Positions 36,301 through 51,300 of a stretch of DNA of 64,000 nucleotides are shown piece by piece; positions within the stretch are counted from its first letter, which is position 1, and the number at the start of each line of letters is the position of its first letter. Below the pieces are notes generated by a model. The model saw nothing but the letters and a program-made list of their open reading frames with translations, made no database searches and was not told where the DNA came from. Both the position numbers and the translations under genes were made by a program. Source of the DNA: Chitinophaga eiseniae (GTDB lineage Bacteria; Bacteroidota; Bacteroidia; Chitinophagales; Chitinophagaceae); contig NZ_FUWZ01000004.1 in NCBI RefSeq assembly GCF_900167135.1, positions 310,001 through 374,000 of the forward strand. The letters are read 5' to 3'.

Positions 36301-39300
36301 CAATACCCAGCAGCTCACCCTGCAACTGGCCGGAGGCAATGGTGATAACTACCTGCTTGTCAGCACCGACGGGGCTTTTGGCACGATTACCAAAGAACTG
36401 AAACTGAGCAGCACGGGAACGGTTACACTGAGCAGCAACGATCTCGCCAACGGCGCCTACTTTACCTTCGGTCAGAAACAACGCTTCCCCGGCGGCGTTG
36501 CCAACAACTTACAGGCATGGGTAAAAGCCGACGCTGGCGCTACCGTGGTGGATGGCAACATCCTCAAATGGAGTGACCAGGCAGTGTCTCGCGAATGGCC
36601 GCTGGCACTTAGCAATGCGCCGCTTGGCTGGCAAAAGAATGGCCTTAACTATAACCCTGCGATCAACTTCCAGGCCAACAACTATTTCAGTGTACCGAAA
36701 TTTACGGATGCTTATACAGCAGGCGAAATATTCTCCGTGCAGGCTTCTGCGCTGGCAGCTACTTCCACTACGCCAGGCTTCCCGTTTGAATTTGGTGGCG
36801 ATCCCGCTACGCTTACCCAAACATTCTATGTCTATAACGGCTCCCACTATACGCATTTTGGTACCAACACAAGACCGGGATACTCCCTGGGAGGCATTAA
36901 CATTCAACAGGCACATATATTAAATAACTGGAGCGCTCCCGGTGACTGGGCGGTGAACTTCGATGGTAAAAACATCGGCAACAATTCCACCTTCCCCGTC
37001 ACTTTCAGTAGAGGGGCCGCTATGAACTCCGCCATTGGCGCAGGACATGGTTCCATTTTCAATGGCCGCATCGCCGAAGTTATTCTGTATAACAAGCAGT
37101 TGACCGCTGCCGAACGGGCGCGGGTCAACAGCTACCTGGCGCTCAAATATGCGCTCACGCTGAAGACAGCCGCGGGCGCAGCGACCGACTACCTCGCCAG
37201 CGATGGCGCCACGAAAATGTGGGCCGCCGCCAAAAACACCGGTTACGGCGAACGTATCACCGGTATCGGCAGAGACGACAACGGTACTTTGCTGCAAAAA
37301 CAAAGCCTGTCGCAACTGGACGGCGCCAATGTAACCATTGGCATCGGCAACAGCCTGGCGGCCGCTAATGCGGAGAATACCACCAGCATCGCCAATGACG
37401 CATCTTTCTTTACTTTCAGCGATAACGGTCGGCCCGCCACCTACACACAAGCCGTTTATGGCCTGGGCAATATGACGCTGCGCATGGCCCGTATCTATAA
37501 AGTAGACCGCACCAACTGGGCCGACGTACCTACTACACTCGCGCTGACAGGAGGCAACACTACCAACTACCTGTTAGTAAGCAACGACGAAACTTTCGGC
37601 GCCGGAGACAAATCCTTTGCGCTGGACGCCAACGGTCAGCTTACACTGAATACCAGCGAGCTGCCTGACGGCGCCTACTTTACTTTTGCCTATGTACAGG
37701 CGGCCCCGGCCGGCGTGGCTGCGGGGCTGGAAGTGTGGACAAGGGCAGACAGTGCTGTCGTGGGTGGAGCAAGTGCCACACACTGGAAAGAGCTGAGCGC
37801 ATCCCGCCGTACATGGACAGCTATTGTGCCCGCGTCATGGAAGGAAGCTGCTCTCAACTTCAACCCGGCCGTTGGTTTCGCCAATAGTTATTTTATACTG
37901 CAACCGGAGATCGCAAATACCTTTGCAGCTGCTGAAGTATTCTCTGTGCAAAAAAACAACGGTGATAATACCGCTGCTGTCGCCAGCTATCCTTTCGAGT
38001 TCGGAGGTACTTATGTTAGCGATCAGTCGTTGTACACATGGAGTAATAATAACCAATATACCTATTTTGGTTCCGGCACGGCACGCAGGAACTTTGCTTA
38101 CCCTCCTTCTGTAAATGTACGCAACGCGCATTTGCTGAACATATGGAGCGCCACTAATGACTGGGCGGCAGGCATTGACGGTAAAGTATTACTGACAGCC
38201 AATGTTAATGCGGTGAACTTCGTCTCTGCGGCTGGTAATAAAGACTACATCGGCGCCGGTCACAACGCGCCTTTCTATGGAGATATCCCCGAAGTAATAC
38301 TGTATTCCCGTAAACTGAGCGCTGTCGAACGCCAGCAGGTACAGTCTTACATGGCGCTGCGCTACGGCCTCACACTGGGTATAGACGCTCCCATGGACTA
38401 CCTCGCCAGCGACGGCGCTACCACCATGTGGAAAGCGGCAGCCGGCGGCACTTACGCGAAACATATTACCGGCATTGGCCGAGACGACAGAGGTATGCTG
38501 TTACAGAAACAATCTGTAAGCGCCGACACCGGTATGGTAACCCTCGCCGCCGGTACCGCGATAGCTGCTTCCAATAAAGCCAATCCCACCACTATTACCA
38601 ACGATCTTTCTTTCTTCACCTTTGGAGATGACGGAGCAGCAACCACCTACCTCACGCCGGTAGCTGGTATCAACGGCCTTAACAGCCGCATGGCCCGCAT
38701 TTTTAAAGCACAGAAAACCAACTGGGCAGACCAGGATATTACCATCAAACTCGCCGGCGGTAATCAGCGGACTTACCTGGTCGTGAGCACCGACAATACT
38801 TTCGGGGCAGGAGATGCTTCCTACGCATTGGATGCAGACGGTACTGTTACCCTTAACAGCAGCCAGCTGGCCGATGGCGCTCACTTTACCTTTGCAAGAA
38901 TGGTTTCCGGACCAAATGGCGTTAAAGACGGTCTTTCCTTCTGGTTGCGTGCCGATGACGGAATGTCTTCCGGCAGCCGGTGGAACGACTACAGCAACTT
39001 CGGAAATGATGCCTCACAGGGTCTGGTAGGCAGTCAGCCTGTTACGGATGCAAAAGCACTCAACTTCAATTACGGTCTTGTGTTTGATGGTACCGATGAT
39101 TTCCTCGATATTACCACTACCCGTATCGACCCGTCTACCGCTACCATTTTTGCGGTGGCCAGCGGCGCCGGCTTTGCAAGCGGCAGAGAACTGGTGAGCA
39201 GCGGCGCCGTGGGATCGCCGCATGGCATGGAATTCAGGCTTATCAACTCAGGACAACAGCAATACCTGGAGAACGCTGCAGCGGTAGTCGCAGTAGGTGG

Positions 39301-42300
39301 CGCATATACCTTCCAACCCGGTAAACCATACATTTTCAGCGTTACACAGGCCAGCAATACGCCCAATGGCATACGCATGTTTGCAAACCACAAACTTGAT
39401 ATGCAGGGTACCATCAATTTATCACCGCTTACGGCCAATCTGATAGCTATCGGCTCCCGCACCATCGCTGCCAGAGGACTTTACTGGATGGGCTCCATGG
39501 GTGAGGTGGTGGCCTACAACCGGGTATTGTCAGACGCAGAGCGCCAGTCCGTGGAATCCTACCTCGGCCTGAAGTATGGTATCACCATTAATAATGGTGC
39601 GACCGACTACCTCGCCACCGACGGCACCAAATACTGGACAGCTGATCCGACCTATAAATACCGCATCACCGGTATCGGTCGTGACGACTCCACCGCGCTG
39701 AACACCAAACAGTCCCTCAGCGTGGATACCGGCTTTGTGACGCTTTCGCTGGGCAGCAGTATTGAACTCACCAACGAACGAAATACCAATACTATTTCCA
39801 ACAATAAATCCTTCCTGGTATTTGGAGATAATGGCCTGTCGGCTTCCTCCTATACCACGGTGGTAGGTGGCGCCAGCGCTACCCGCCGGCTGCCGCGTGT
39901 GTGGAAAGTGGATAAAACCAACTGGACCGACCAGGATATTACCCTGAAAGCGGAAGCAACCGGCACGAAAGTATACATGCTGATTAGCACCGATCCAACT
40001 TTCGCTACCATCGATAAAGAACTGCCACTGAATACTGACAAAACCATCACGCTCAACAGCAGCCAGCTGGCCGATGGTATCTACTTTACTTTCGGTGCGG
40101 CAGTAAAATACCCCGGTGGCGTAGCCAGCGGCAATCTGTTATGGTTGCGCGCGGATATCAATACGTCGGCTTCCACAGATAATACGCCGATCAGCAGCTG
40201 GAAAGACTACAGTCCTAACGGCAATAACGTGGCGCAGGCTACTCCGGCCAACCAGCCGATATATATGGACAATGCCACGGCCAACATGAACTTTAACCCT
40301 GTGGTGAAGTTTAATGGTGCACCGCATGCCATGACGGGCGGCTCTTTCCTGAAAAACGGCACTTACAACTCCGCCTATGCTTTTTATGCAGGCAGCCAGG
40401 CGGTAGCCAATCAAACTGTTATTTTCACAGAAGTGGCGCCAGCGCTCGGTGTTAACCAGTTTTCATTACATGCTACCTGGGATAATAATATAGTGTATTG
40501 GGACCCTCCTTACAAAAACAACCGCCTCCTTTTCAATGCCGGCGACATCAATAATCAGGTAATTCTCTGGACAGCCACCAACAATGTGAGCCTCCCGGCT
40601 AACAAACAATCTATTTTCAAAAATGGAGTGAATGTGCTCAATGGTAATAACACTGACATTATCACCGGAGGTGTTCAGGCGTTCCAGCTGGGCTGGAATA
40701 ACGGCGTTTCATATAACGGCCGCATGGGAGACCTGATCGTTTATACAAGCCCGCTCACACCAACTGAACAACAGAAGGTGAATAGCTACATGGCCATTAA
40801 GTATGGTATCACGCTCAACAATGGCGCCACCAATTACCTGGCCACCGACGGCAGCACCGTGTGGGACGCCACAGCCAACACCGGTTACGGTAACTATATC
40901 ACCGGTATCGGTCGTGATGACGCGGAAGATCTGAACCAGAAACAGTCCCGCAACACCATGAGCGGAATGCAACTGGCTATCGGTCTTACCAGCCTCGCGG
41001 AAACAAACATCAGCAATACCAACAACTTCACTGCTGATAAATCATATATGGTATGGGGCGACAACGCCGGTAGCCATCTCTTTAAAACCGCACTGTCGGG
41101 CCACCCTGTGGCCAACTACCGTATGGGAAGAGTGTGGAAAGTACAGAAATCCGGTACGGTGGGCGCCGTACAGGTAGCCGTACCTTATGATGCGCTGCCC
41201 AATGCGGCACAGACCTACCTGATCGTCAGCAACGACGCCACCTTCGACGGCAGCGATACTTTCATCCCGGTAACGGCGACGACCCTCAACGGCGTAAAAC
41301 ACTACGCCGCCAATGTGAACCTGAACAATGGCCAGTACTTTACCTACGCGGCATCTATTAAAACGCCTGGTGGGGTAGTGGGTACTTCCCTCTGGCTCCG
41401 GGCAGATGCAGGTACTTCCAGCACAACGGACAATACTACCGTCAATGGCTGGACCGATTACGCGTCTGAGCTGAACAATGCGAAACAGGTTACTGCGGCG
41501 AATCAGCCGCTATATATGAGAAACGGTGCTGATAATGCCAACTTTAATCCGGTGGTGAAATTTGATGGTTCAGATTTTCTTGATCTCGATTTCACTAAGC
41601 TACCGGCAGGCACAAGCGCCAGAACAATATTCGGCGCCGGCCGCCCGGTATCCATCAGTACTGGTCAATATATACTCTCATATGGAGCTGCATCCAACAG
41701 CAACGGCACAGGTATTGCCTCGGCAGCTGGTAGCGGGAATGCTGCTTTTGTAGGATATTTTAATGATTTGTCGAGCACTGTCGGCCATTGGCAACCGGGC
41801 AGGTTTGATGAAATGGTCGCTACATGGGCCGGCAGTGGCGGCAATGCTTCGTTATATAGCAAAATGAAATTGCTGGGCGGACCAGTAGCCAAAACCTGGA
41901 ATACACTTGCTGGTGGCGCCAAGATCGGCACCGCTTCCTGGAATACTCCCGAGGCATGGAATGGCACCATAGGCGAAGTGATCGTATACCCGACCGCGTT
42001 AACTACCACCGAACGGCAACGTGTGTCCACTTACCTGGCTATCAAATACGGCTATACGCTGGACCAGACCACCCCGACAGACTACCTGGCGACCGATGGC
42101 ACCACCAAAGTGTGGGACGCTACCGCTAACGCCACCTATAAAAATAATATCACCGGCATCGGTCGCGACGACGTGGAAGGCCTGGCACAGAAACAAAGCC
42201 AGAGCATCAACACCGGCTTACAGCCCATCGTGGGCCTCGGTAACATCGCGGCCGACAACCTTAGCAATACCAATACCTTCTCTGCAGATAAAACTTACAT

Positions 42301-45300
42301 GGTATGGGGCGACGATGGCGGCAGCACCGCCTTCACCACCGCTGTCACCGGCAACCCGGCTGTCACCACCCGCATGGCGCGGATCTGGAAAGTACAGGAA
42401 TCCGGTACCGTAGGTAGCGTAACCCTCGCCATCGGCAAAAATCAACTGCCGAAGGTGGCTACGGCACCGTACCTGATCGTCAGCGACGATGCTACGTTCG
42501 ATGGCGCCGACCAGTTCATCCAACTGGCCGAATCCGACGTGAACGGCGTAGCCAGCTTTACCGCCAACATAGACCTGGCCAACGGACAATACTTCACCTA
42601 CGCCAGCTTCGTGACAGCACCGGGCGGCGTACCCAATGAAATGCTGTGGGTGAAAGCCGATGCTGACGTTCAGGTGAACGGCAGCAACCAGGTAGAGCAG
42701 TGGCTGAACCAGGCTGGTTCCATGACGACTGAACTGCGGGCGGCTGTTCAGGCGCACACAGACCCTGTCACTACCTCGGTCGATATCATCAAAGTACCCA
42801 ACGGCATCAACTTTAACCCATCGATTGATTTCACAGGTGTTGCTACCAAATCCCTGAAAGGTGATGCGGGCGTCAACTGGAATACATCCGCAAACCTATC
42901 CATCTTCTCTGTCACGTCATCTGCAGGAGTGCCCCCTAATGGCCTGACAGCCATTTTTGGTTCCAATGGGGCCTGGACCACCCAGATTTCAGGCAGAGGG
43001 CTGGTATACCAGACCAACGGTACTTTTGGTCTTGATGGCGGGGGATGCGTGGTGGGAGAATCTACACCTGCTTATGCAGGCCCTGTTATCGCCAGAGGTA
43101 TTTATTTACAGGCTGCCAACGCCCTGGGCGGAAGTACCTGGCTGAATGGTAAACAAGGTAACATTGGCACCTCCTGTGCGCCACAGGCAGACGGCTCCTT
43201 CTTTGAAATAGGTGGCCGCACCACCGGACCATACGATGCCCGCATCTTCAACGGCAAAATCCCCGAAGTGATCGTCTACAAAGCTGCCCTCACCCCAACA
43301 GAAGCGCAGCAGGTGGAATCTTATCTCGGTATTAAATATGGCATCACCCTCGATCAGAGCACCGCGCAAAACTACCTGGCCACAGACGGCTCCGTGATCT
43401 GGAACGCTACTGCCAACAGCACTTATAAAAACAACATCTTCGGTATCGGCCGCGATGACCGCGAAGCACTGACACAGAAACAGTCCCGCAGCATCCACAC
43501 CGGTTCCATCCTGACAGTGGGTATGCGTACCATCGCCGCCACCAATGCAGAAAACACCAATACCTTCGGTGAAGATAAAAGTTACCTCCTGCTGGGCAGC
43601 AACAGCAACGCCCTCACCGTTGGCGGTACAGACCTGCCCCTGGGCAGCTGTATCCCCGAACGCCTCACGCAGGAATGGAAAACACAGTTCACCAATTACG
43701 ATATCAGCACCCAGCCGCTGAGCATGCAGTTCGATCTGAACGGCATCACCGTGAAAGGTACCGCCACCGAAGACTTCACCATCATGGTGGACGAAGACGG
43801 CGACGGTAACTTCACCACCGGTACGATAACCGAAATTCCAGCCACCAGCTTCAACGCAGGCATCGTGAGCTTCGACAACGTGAGCGCCCTGAAAGACGGT
43901 GTGGTATTCACCCTCGTGACCAGCCACCTCCGTCGTACAGCTACCCTGGTACCCGATGCGACCACCAGGACAGTGGCTGCTACCTGTATCAGCAACGACA
44001 CGCTGTACTTTATCGATCCTACAGATGCCGATAAATACATCGCTTCTATCTCCCTGAACGGAAATACCATGGACGTGAGCAAACTGTCAGCCCTGGTGGA
44101 CGTGAACAGGGACATGAACGCCGCCCTGGGTAAAAACAGCGGTACCGACTACGGTACGCAGCTGATGCGCAGACTGGTGCAGATCAATTACACCGGCGCT
44201 GCCCTCACCCAAAACGGCGGTGTCACCGTTCGCCTGTTCTGGAACCCTGCGGAAAAAACGAACGCAGAGAATATGCTCTCCGGTACCCGCGGCGTACCCG
44301 GTACCCAGCGCTGGACATGGTTTAAACACACCGGAGATATTACCGCCACACTGGCCGACCTGGCGCCGGAAGGACTGACGAATATCACCGAACTGGTGCC
44401 AACAGCTACCGGTCAGCAGGACGGCGTGGAATACGTTGAGTTCAGCGGTATACAGAGCTTCTCTACCTTCGGCGGGGTGACCGCTGTCAACCAGACCCTG
44501 TCTATCACCAAAGTTCAGGATGGTAAAGAAGGAACACCGGACGGCGCCTTCAAAATCAGCCTGCCTGGCGCTATAACAGCCACAGAAGACATCAACGTTA
44601 ACTATACGGTGACAGGTACCGCTGCTAACGGTACTGACTACACGACACTGACCGGCACAGTTACCTTCCCGTCCGGCAGTAACAGTATATCCCTGCCCGT
44701 AATAGTGACAGACGATAATATCCTTGAAATAACAGAAAACGTGACCGTTACCCTGAACAACGCCCTCGGCGCCATCAGCGGTAATGCCTACAATATCAGC
44801 AGCACTCAGCCAGCCGCTACACTGGATATCGCTGACAACGATGCCAACGACCCTGCTAAAACTACGGTAGGCATTGTCTGGAGCAGCGATGCCAGAGAGC
44901 CCATCATCAACGGCGCGTTCAATATCAGCCTGCCTGCAGGGGTGACTGCTGCTGAAGACAATCTCGTAACCTATGCCGTTGCCGGTACCGCCACCCCTGG
45001 TGCCGACTACCAGGCGCTGACCGGGTCCGTCGTGATTCCTGCCGGTTCAGGCGGCGTAATGCTGCCGGTACTGGTCATGGATGATCAGCTGCTGGAGAAA
45101 CCGGAAACTGTTATCGCAACGGTAACAGGCGGCAGCTCCGCCAACTTTACGCTGACACCGCGCACCGGCGCCACTACGGCTACGGTGAACGTGATCGACG
45201 ATGAAAACACGCCGGCTAACCTCACGCTGAGCGTGACCAAAACAGCCGATGCGGCTGAACCGTCCACCCATGGCGGATTTACCATCAGCCTGCCGTCTAC

Positions 45301-48300
45301 CGTTAAACCGACGGAAGACATCACCGTCAGCTATACGATCGGTGGTACAGCCACAGGTGGGTCTGATTACACCGCGCTTACCGGTACGGTGACCATACCG
45401 GCAGGCCAGTCGGACATCGCATTACCGGTGAATGTGATCGATGATCAGATCATTGAAAACGCAGAGACCGTAGTGGTAACGCTCACCGGTGGTACCAGCC
45501 CTAATTTTACCTACACCGTCAGCACTACCAATGGTAATGCATCCCTGGCAATAGCAGACAATGACAACACCGCGGCCAACCGCGTACTGAGCATCAAAAA
45601 AACAACGGATGCCGCAGAACCGGCTACTCATGGTCAGTTCACCATTAGTTTGCCTGCCAATATCAAATCTTCTGAAGATATAACCATAGCCTATACATCC
45701 TCCGGTACCGCTACCAGCGGCACAGACTACGCTGCCCTGGGAACATCGGTGGTGCTGCCTGCGGGACAGAACAGCATCACCCTGCCAATCACCGTTACCG
45801 ATGACAAGATCATCGAGAACACTGAAACTGTCATCACAACGGTGACTGGTGGTACCAGCACCAGCTTTGTTTTCACCGTCAGCAGTACCGAAGGCAGCGC
45901 CACTGCCGACATTGCCGATGACGACAATACAGCGGCCAACCGCGTGCTCGGCGTCCGCAACGCAGGGGGAGATGCATCCGAACCTGCTACCCACAGTGCG
46001 TTTAAGATCGGTCTGCCCGCAGGCGTGACTTCTTCTGAACCGGTGACCGTAACGTACACCATCAGCGGTACCGCGGTTAATGGCACCGACTACACGACGT
46101 TGCCAGGCACCGTGATCATCCCTGCCGGTCAGGACAGTGTAACCGTACCCGTGACCGTGAGCGATGACCCGTTGATGGAGAACACCGAAACCGTGATCAT
46201 GACCATCTCCGGTGGTACCAGCACCAGCTTTGCCTTTACGCCAAGCGCTACGAACGGTAACGCTACCGTGAACATCCTCGATGACGATAATACCGCGGCC
46301 AACCGCGTGCTGAGCATCACTAAAACAAACGATGGGGCAGAACCGGCTACCAATGCGGCATTCAAGATCAGTCTGCCGGGGACGGTAAAACCGTCCGAGG
46401 ACATCACCGTGAATTACACCATCGCAGGAACCGCCACCAACGGTACCGACTACACTACTTTAAGCGGCACAGCAACCATCCCTGCAGGAACGAACAACAT
46501 CACCCTGCCGGTAGCCGTGACCAATGACCTGGTGATAGAGAACACCGAAACAGTGGTGTTGACGCTGACCGGCGGAAGCTCTGCGAACTTCACCTATACC
46601 GTCAGCGCTACCAATGGTAATGCTACGGCCAATATTACCGATGATGACAACACCGCGGCCAACCGGGTGCTGAGCGTGGTGAATGATGCCAACGCCGCCG
46701 AACCGGCTACTCCCGGCGCATTTAAAATCAGCCTGCCGACAGGTATTACTGCTGCTGTACCTGTTACCGTGAATTATACGATCGCGGGAACAGCCGCCAG
46801 CGGCACAGACTACACCGCTTTGACCGGCACCGCCACCATTCCGGCGGGCCAGCCAGATGTGTTAGTGCCTGTAACGGTGGCAGATGATAAGATCATCGAA
46901 CTGACAGAAACGGTTGTGATGACCATCACCGACGGCACCGGCGGCGGATCTGCCTACACGGCATCAGCAGCTGCTAAAACAGCAACGGTGAACATTGCGG
47001 ACGATGATGATACGCCAGCCAACCGTGTGGTAAGGGTACAAGTGGCCCGTGACGGCGCCGAAGGCGGCAGTACACTGCGGTTCAACTTCCTCCTGGCTCC
47101 GGGCATCACTGTCTCTCAGCCGGTGACGATCAACTATAGCGTAGGAGGTACCGCTATCCTGGGTACCGACTACAATGGTCTGACGCCATCCCATTTTGAC
47201 GGAACGGCTGTCATTTCAGCCGGAGCCACCGCCACCGCCTCAGTAGGTAATGTGGTGGATGACCAGATCATAGAAGGTACCGAAACCGTGATCATCACGC
47301 TTAACAGCGGTTCGTCCACCAACTTCACCTTCACCCCGGATCCGGTAGAAGGCATTGCTACCGCTAACATTATCGATAATGACGACATCCCGGCCAACCG
47401 CGTGCTGAGCATCACCAAAAACGGCGATGCCGCCGAACCGGGCACTAACAATACTTTCAATATCACCCTGCCTGCCGGCATTACAGTGCCTGAACCTATC
47501 ACCGTAAGTTACACCGTGACCGGCACTGCTACCGGCGGCGCAGATTACGCTACCCTGACCGGCACCGCTACTATCCCCGGCGGCGCCAATGGTACCACAC
47601 TGCCTGTCAACGTGATCAATGATAACCTCATTGAGAATACAGAGACCGTGGTGGTAACTATCACCGGTGGTACTACCAGTACGCTCACGTTCACGCCGAG
47701 CACTACCAACGGCGCCGAAACCATGAATATCGCGGATGACGAAAACACGGCCGCTAACCGTGTACTCAGCATCGTGAAAGTATCTGACGCTGTAGAACCT
47801 TCTACCAATGGCAGCTTTAAAGTAAGCCTGCCGGGAACGGTAAGAACTTCCGAAGCTGTGACCGTTAACTATACTATCGGTGGTACCGCTACCAACGGTG
47901 CAGACTACACGACGCTGACCGGCTCGGTTGTACTGCCTGCAGGTCAGAACAATGTGTCCATCCCGGTCCTTGTCATCGATGACAAGATCATAGAAGGCAC
48001 GGAAAACGTGACGCTCACGCTGACCGGCGGCAACAGCACCAGCTTTGTCTTCACCGCCAGCACCACCAACGGCAACGCAACCGTGGACATTGCCGATGAC
48101 GACAACGTGGCGGCCAACCAGGTACTCAGCGTGACCAAAGGCACAGATGGCGCAGAACCGAACACCAACGGCGCGTTCAATATCAGTCTGCCTGCCGGTT
48201 ACACCGCAGCAGCACCGATCACTGTCAACTATACCATCGCCGGTACAGCCACCAGTGGGTCCGATTATGTAGCGATGACCGGTACCGCGACCCTGCCTGC

Positions 48301-51300
48301 GGGGCAACCCAGTGTATCCGTTCCGGTAGTAGTGAGCGACGACGACCTGATAGAGAACACCGAAACCGTGATCATGACCCTGACCGGCGGAACAGGCGGA
48401 GGTCTTACTTACACCGCCAGTCCTACCAACGCGACGGCTACCGTTAATATTACCGACGATGAAAATGCCGCGGCCAACCGCATCCTGAGTGTTGCCAACA
48501 ACGGCAATGCCGCAGAACCGACTACTCCTGGTTCATTCCGCATTAGCCTGCCAACAGGTGTTAAACCATCTGAAGACATCCAGGTGACTTATACCATCAG
48601 TGGAACTGCTACCGGCGGTAAAGATTATACCGCATTGACAGGCACCGCGACCATCCCTGCGGGACAGAACAGTATAGACGTCCCTGTTACTGTTACCGAC
48701 GACAAGATCATCGAAGGACAGGAAGACGTTATCCTGACCATCAGCGGCGGCGCCAGCACTAATTTCGCTTACACGGCCAGCGCTACCAACGGCGCTGCTA
48801 CGGTGAACATCGCAGATGACGACAACACCGCTGCCAACCAGGTACTGGCTGTCACTAAAGGTGCAGACGCCGCAGAACCGGCCACCAATGGTCACTTTGT
48901 GATCAGCCTCCCAACAGGATACACTTCTGCGAGAGATATCCAGGTGACTTATGCCATAGGCGCCGGCACTGCCACGCCAGGTACCGATTACCAGGCAATT
49001 ACCGGCACTATTACCATCCCTGCCGGTAAAGAAAGTGTAACCGTACCCGTGAATGTGATCGATAATAAAGTGATAGAACCTGCTGAAACGGTGATCCTGA
49101 ACATCAGCGGCGGTAACGATACGCAGTTCGCCTACACCGTTGCCAGTGGGGGAGGTTCCGCTACCGTCACCATCAACGATGATGATTACACCACCAACCG
49201 CAACGTAGTGCTGCTGACCAAAGTATCCGACGCCATAGAAGGTGGTACCAACGGTCAGTACAGGATCGCGCTGCAACCGGGTGTGACCAGCTCAGAGGAT
49301 GTGGTCATTAACTTCGCCCTGACAGGGACAGCTATCAATGCAACAGACTACAATTTACTGGGCCTGTCCGCCGGTACGATCGTTATACCGGCAGGCGCCA
49401 ACGAAATATTTATTGATGTCGATGCCGGCAACGACGGCATTATTGAGGGGCCTGAAACAGTGATACTGACCCTCACCAGTGCAGCTTCTTCCAGCTATCC
49501 GTTTACCATAGACCCATCCGGTAACGGGGCCACCGTGAACATCGTAGACGCCAATGCGGCCAGCAGTACGCCGATACAGGTGATCACCGGTACCAACGCC
49601 GCCGAACCGGCCAGCAACGGTACCTTTACCGTGAAACTGGCAGGTGTGGCTACTTCCGCATGGCCTGTCACCGTAGGTTATCGTGTATCCGGTACCGCTA
49701 TCTCCGGAACGGACTACGAAGCCCTGGGCACTATCGTGATCCCGGCCAGCACCAACGCTGTCCCGGTAACGCTCAAAGTACTGGACGACAAGATCATTGA
49801 GGCGACAGAAACCATGACCATTACACTCCTGTCAGGCAGTGCTACGGACGGTGGTGGAAACGCCTTTATCTTCCCGCCGGACCCGGTTAACACCGACGTT
49901 ACCGTGAATATCGCTGATGACGACGCCACTGCCGCCAACCAGGTACTGAAAGTGGTGAAAGATGCAGACGCGGCTGAGCCTAACACCAACGGTTCCTACA
50001 CCGTAAGCCTGCCTGCTGATTATACCTCTTCAGCCAATATCACGCTGAATTATACCATGACCGGCACCGCCGTGCGCAATACGGACTACGCCATCTTTAC
50101 CATCACGTTGCCGGCCAACAGCAATAGTATCAGCCTGCCGCTGCGCGTCACCGATGATAAGATCATCGAGAACACGGAAACGGCTATACTGACCCTTAAC
50201 GGCGGTACAGACGGTAACTCCTTCACTTATACGGCAGACCCGGCCGGTAACAGCGCCACTGCAAATATTGCCGATGATGATAACAACGCGGTCAATAACG
50301 TATTGTCAGTTGCAGCTACCGCCCATGGCGCCGAACCAGGTACCCCTGGTGAGTTCACTATCAGTCTGCCTGCCGGATATACTGCGGCGGAAGAGATAAA
50401 TGTTACTTATACCATAGGAGGCACCGCGACTGCCGGCGACGATTATACGCCGCTGACAGGTACGGCAAAGATTCTTGTCGGTCAACCTGGTGTGACGGTA
50501 TCCGTACCGGTAAACGACGATCAGATCATAGAAGGTACAGAAACTGTTCTAATGACGCTGACTGGCGGTACCAGCACCAACTTTACCTTCACCCCGGCCA
50601 CCGGTAACAGCATAGCTACCGTGAACATCACCGATAACGACAATACCGCCGCCAATCAGGTGATCAGCATCGTGAAGAAAACAGATGCAGCTGAACCGTC
50701 CACCCACGGCGCATTTACGGTAAGCCTGCCGGCTAATATAAAATCTGCGCAGCCTGTCACTGTGAACTACACCATCGGTGGCACTGCCGAAAATGGAAAA
50801 GATTACAATACCCTCACCGGTACCGTAGTGATACCGGCGAATACCAACGGGGTAGACGTGCCCGTGACTGTGATGGACGAGAAGATCATAGAAGGTACGG
50901 AAACGGTGGTCCTCACCGTTACCGGCGGCGCTTCTCCGGACTTCACCTTCACTGCCAGCACCACCAACGGTACGGCTACCGTGAACATCGCCGATGACGA
51001 TGATATCGCCGCCAACCGCGTGCTGAGCGTGGAAAATAAAGGCAATGCCGCAGAACCGGGTACCAATGGCCTGTTCCGTATCAGCCTGCCTGCCGGTTAT
51101 ACTGCCGCAGTGCCCGTTACGGTGAACTATACCGTTGCCGGGACCGCCACATCCGGCGACGACTACACCGCACTGACCAATACCATGATAATACCTGCCG
51201 GTGAAAACGGCGTGCCGGTAGCAGTGAATGTGGAAGACGACAAGATCATAGAAAATACAGAAACCGTTGAACTGACCATCACCAACGGTACCGGCGGCGC

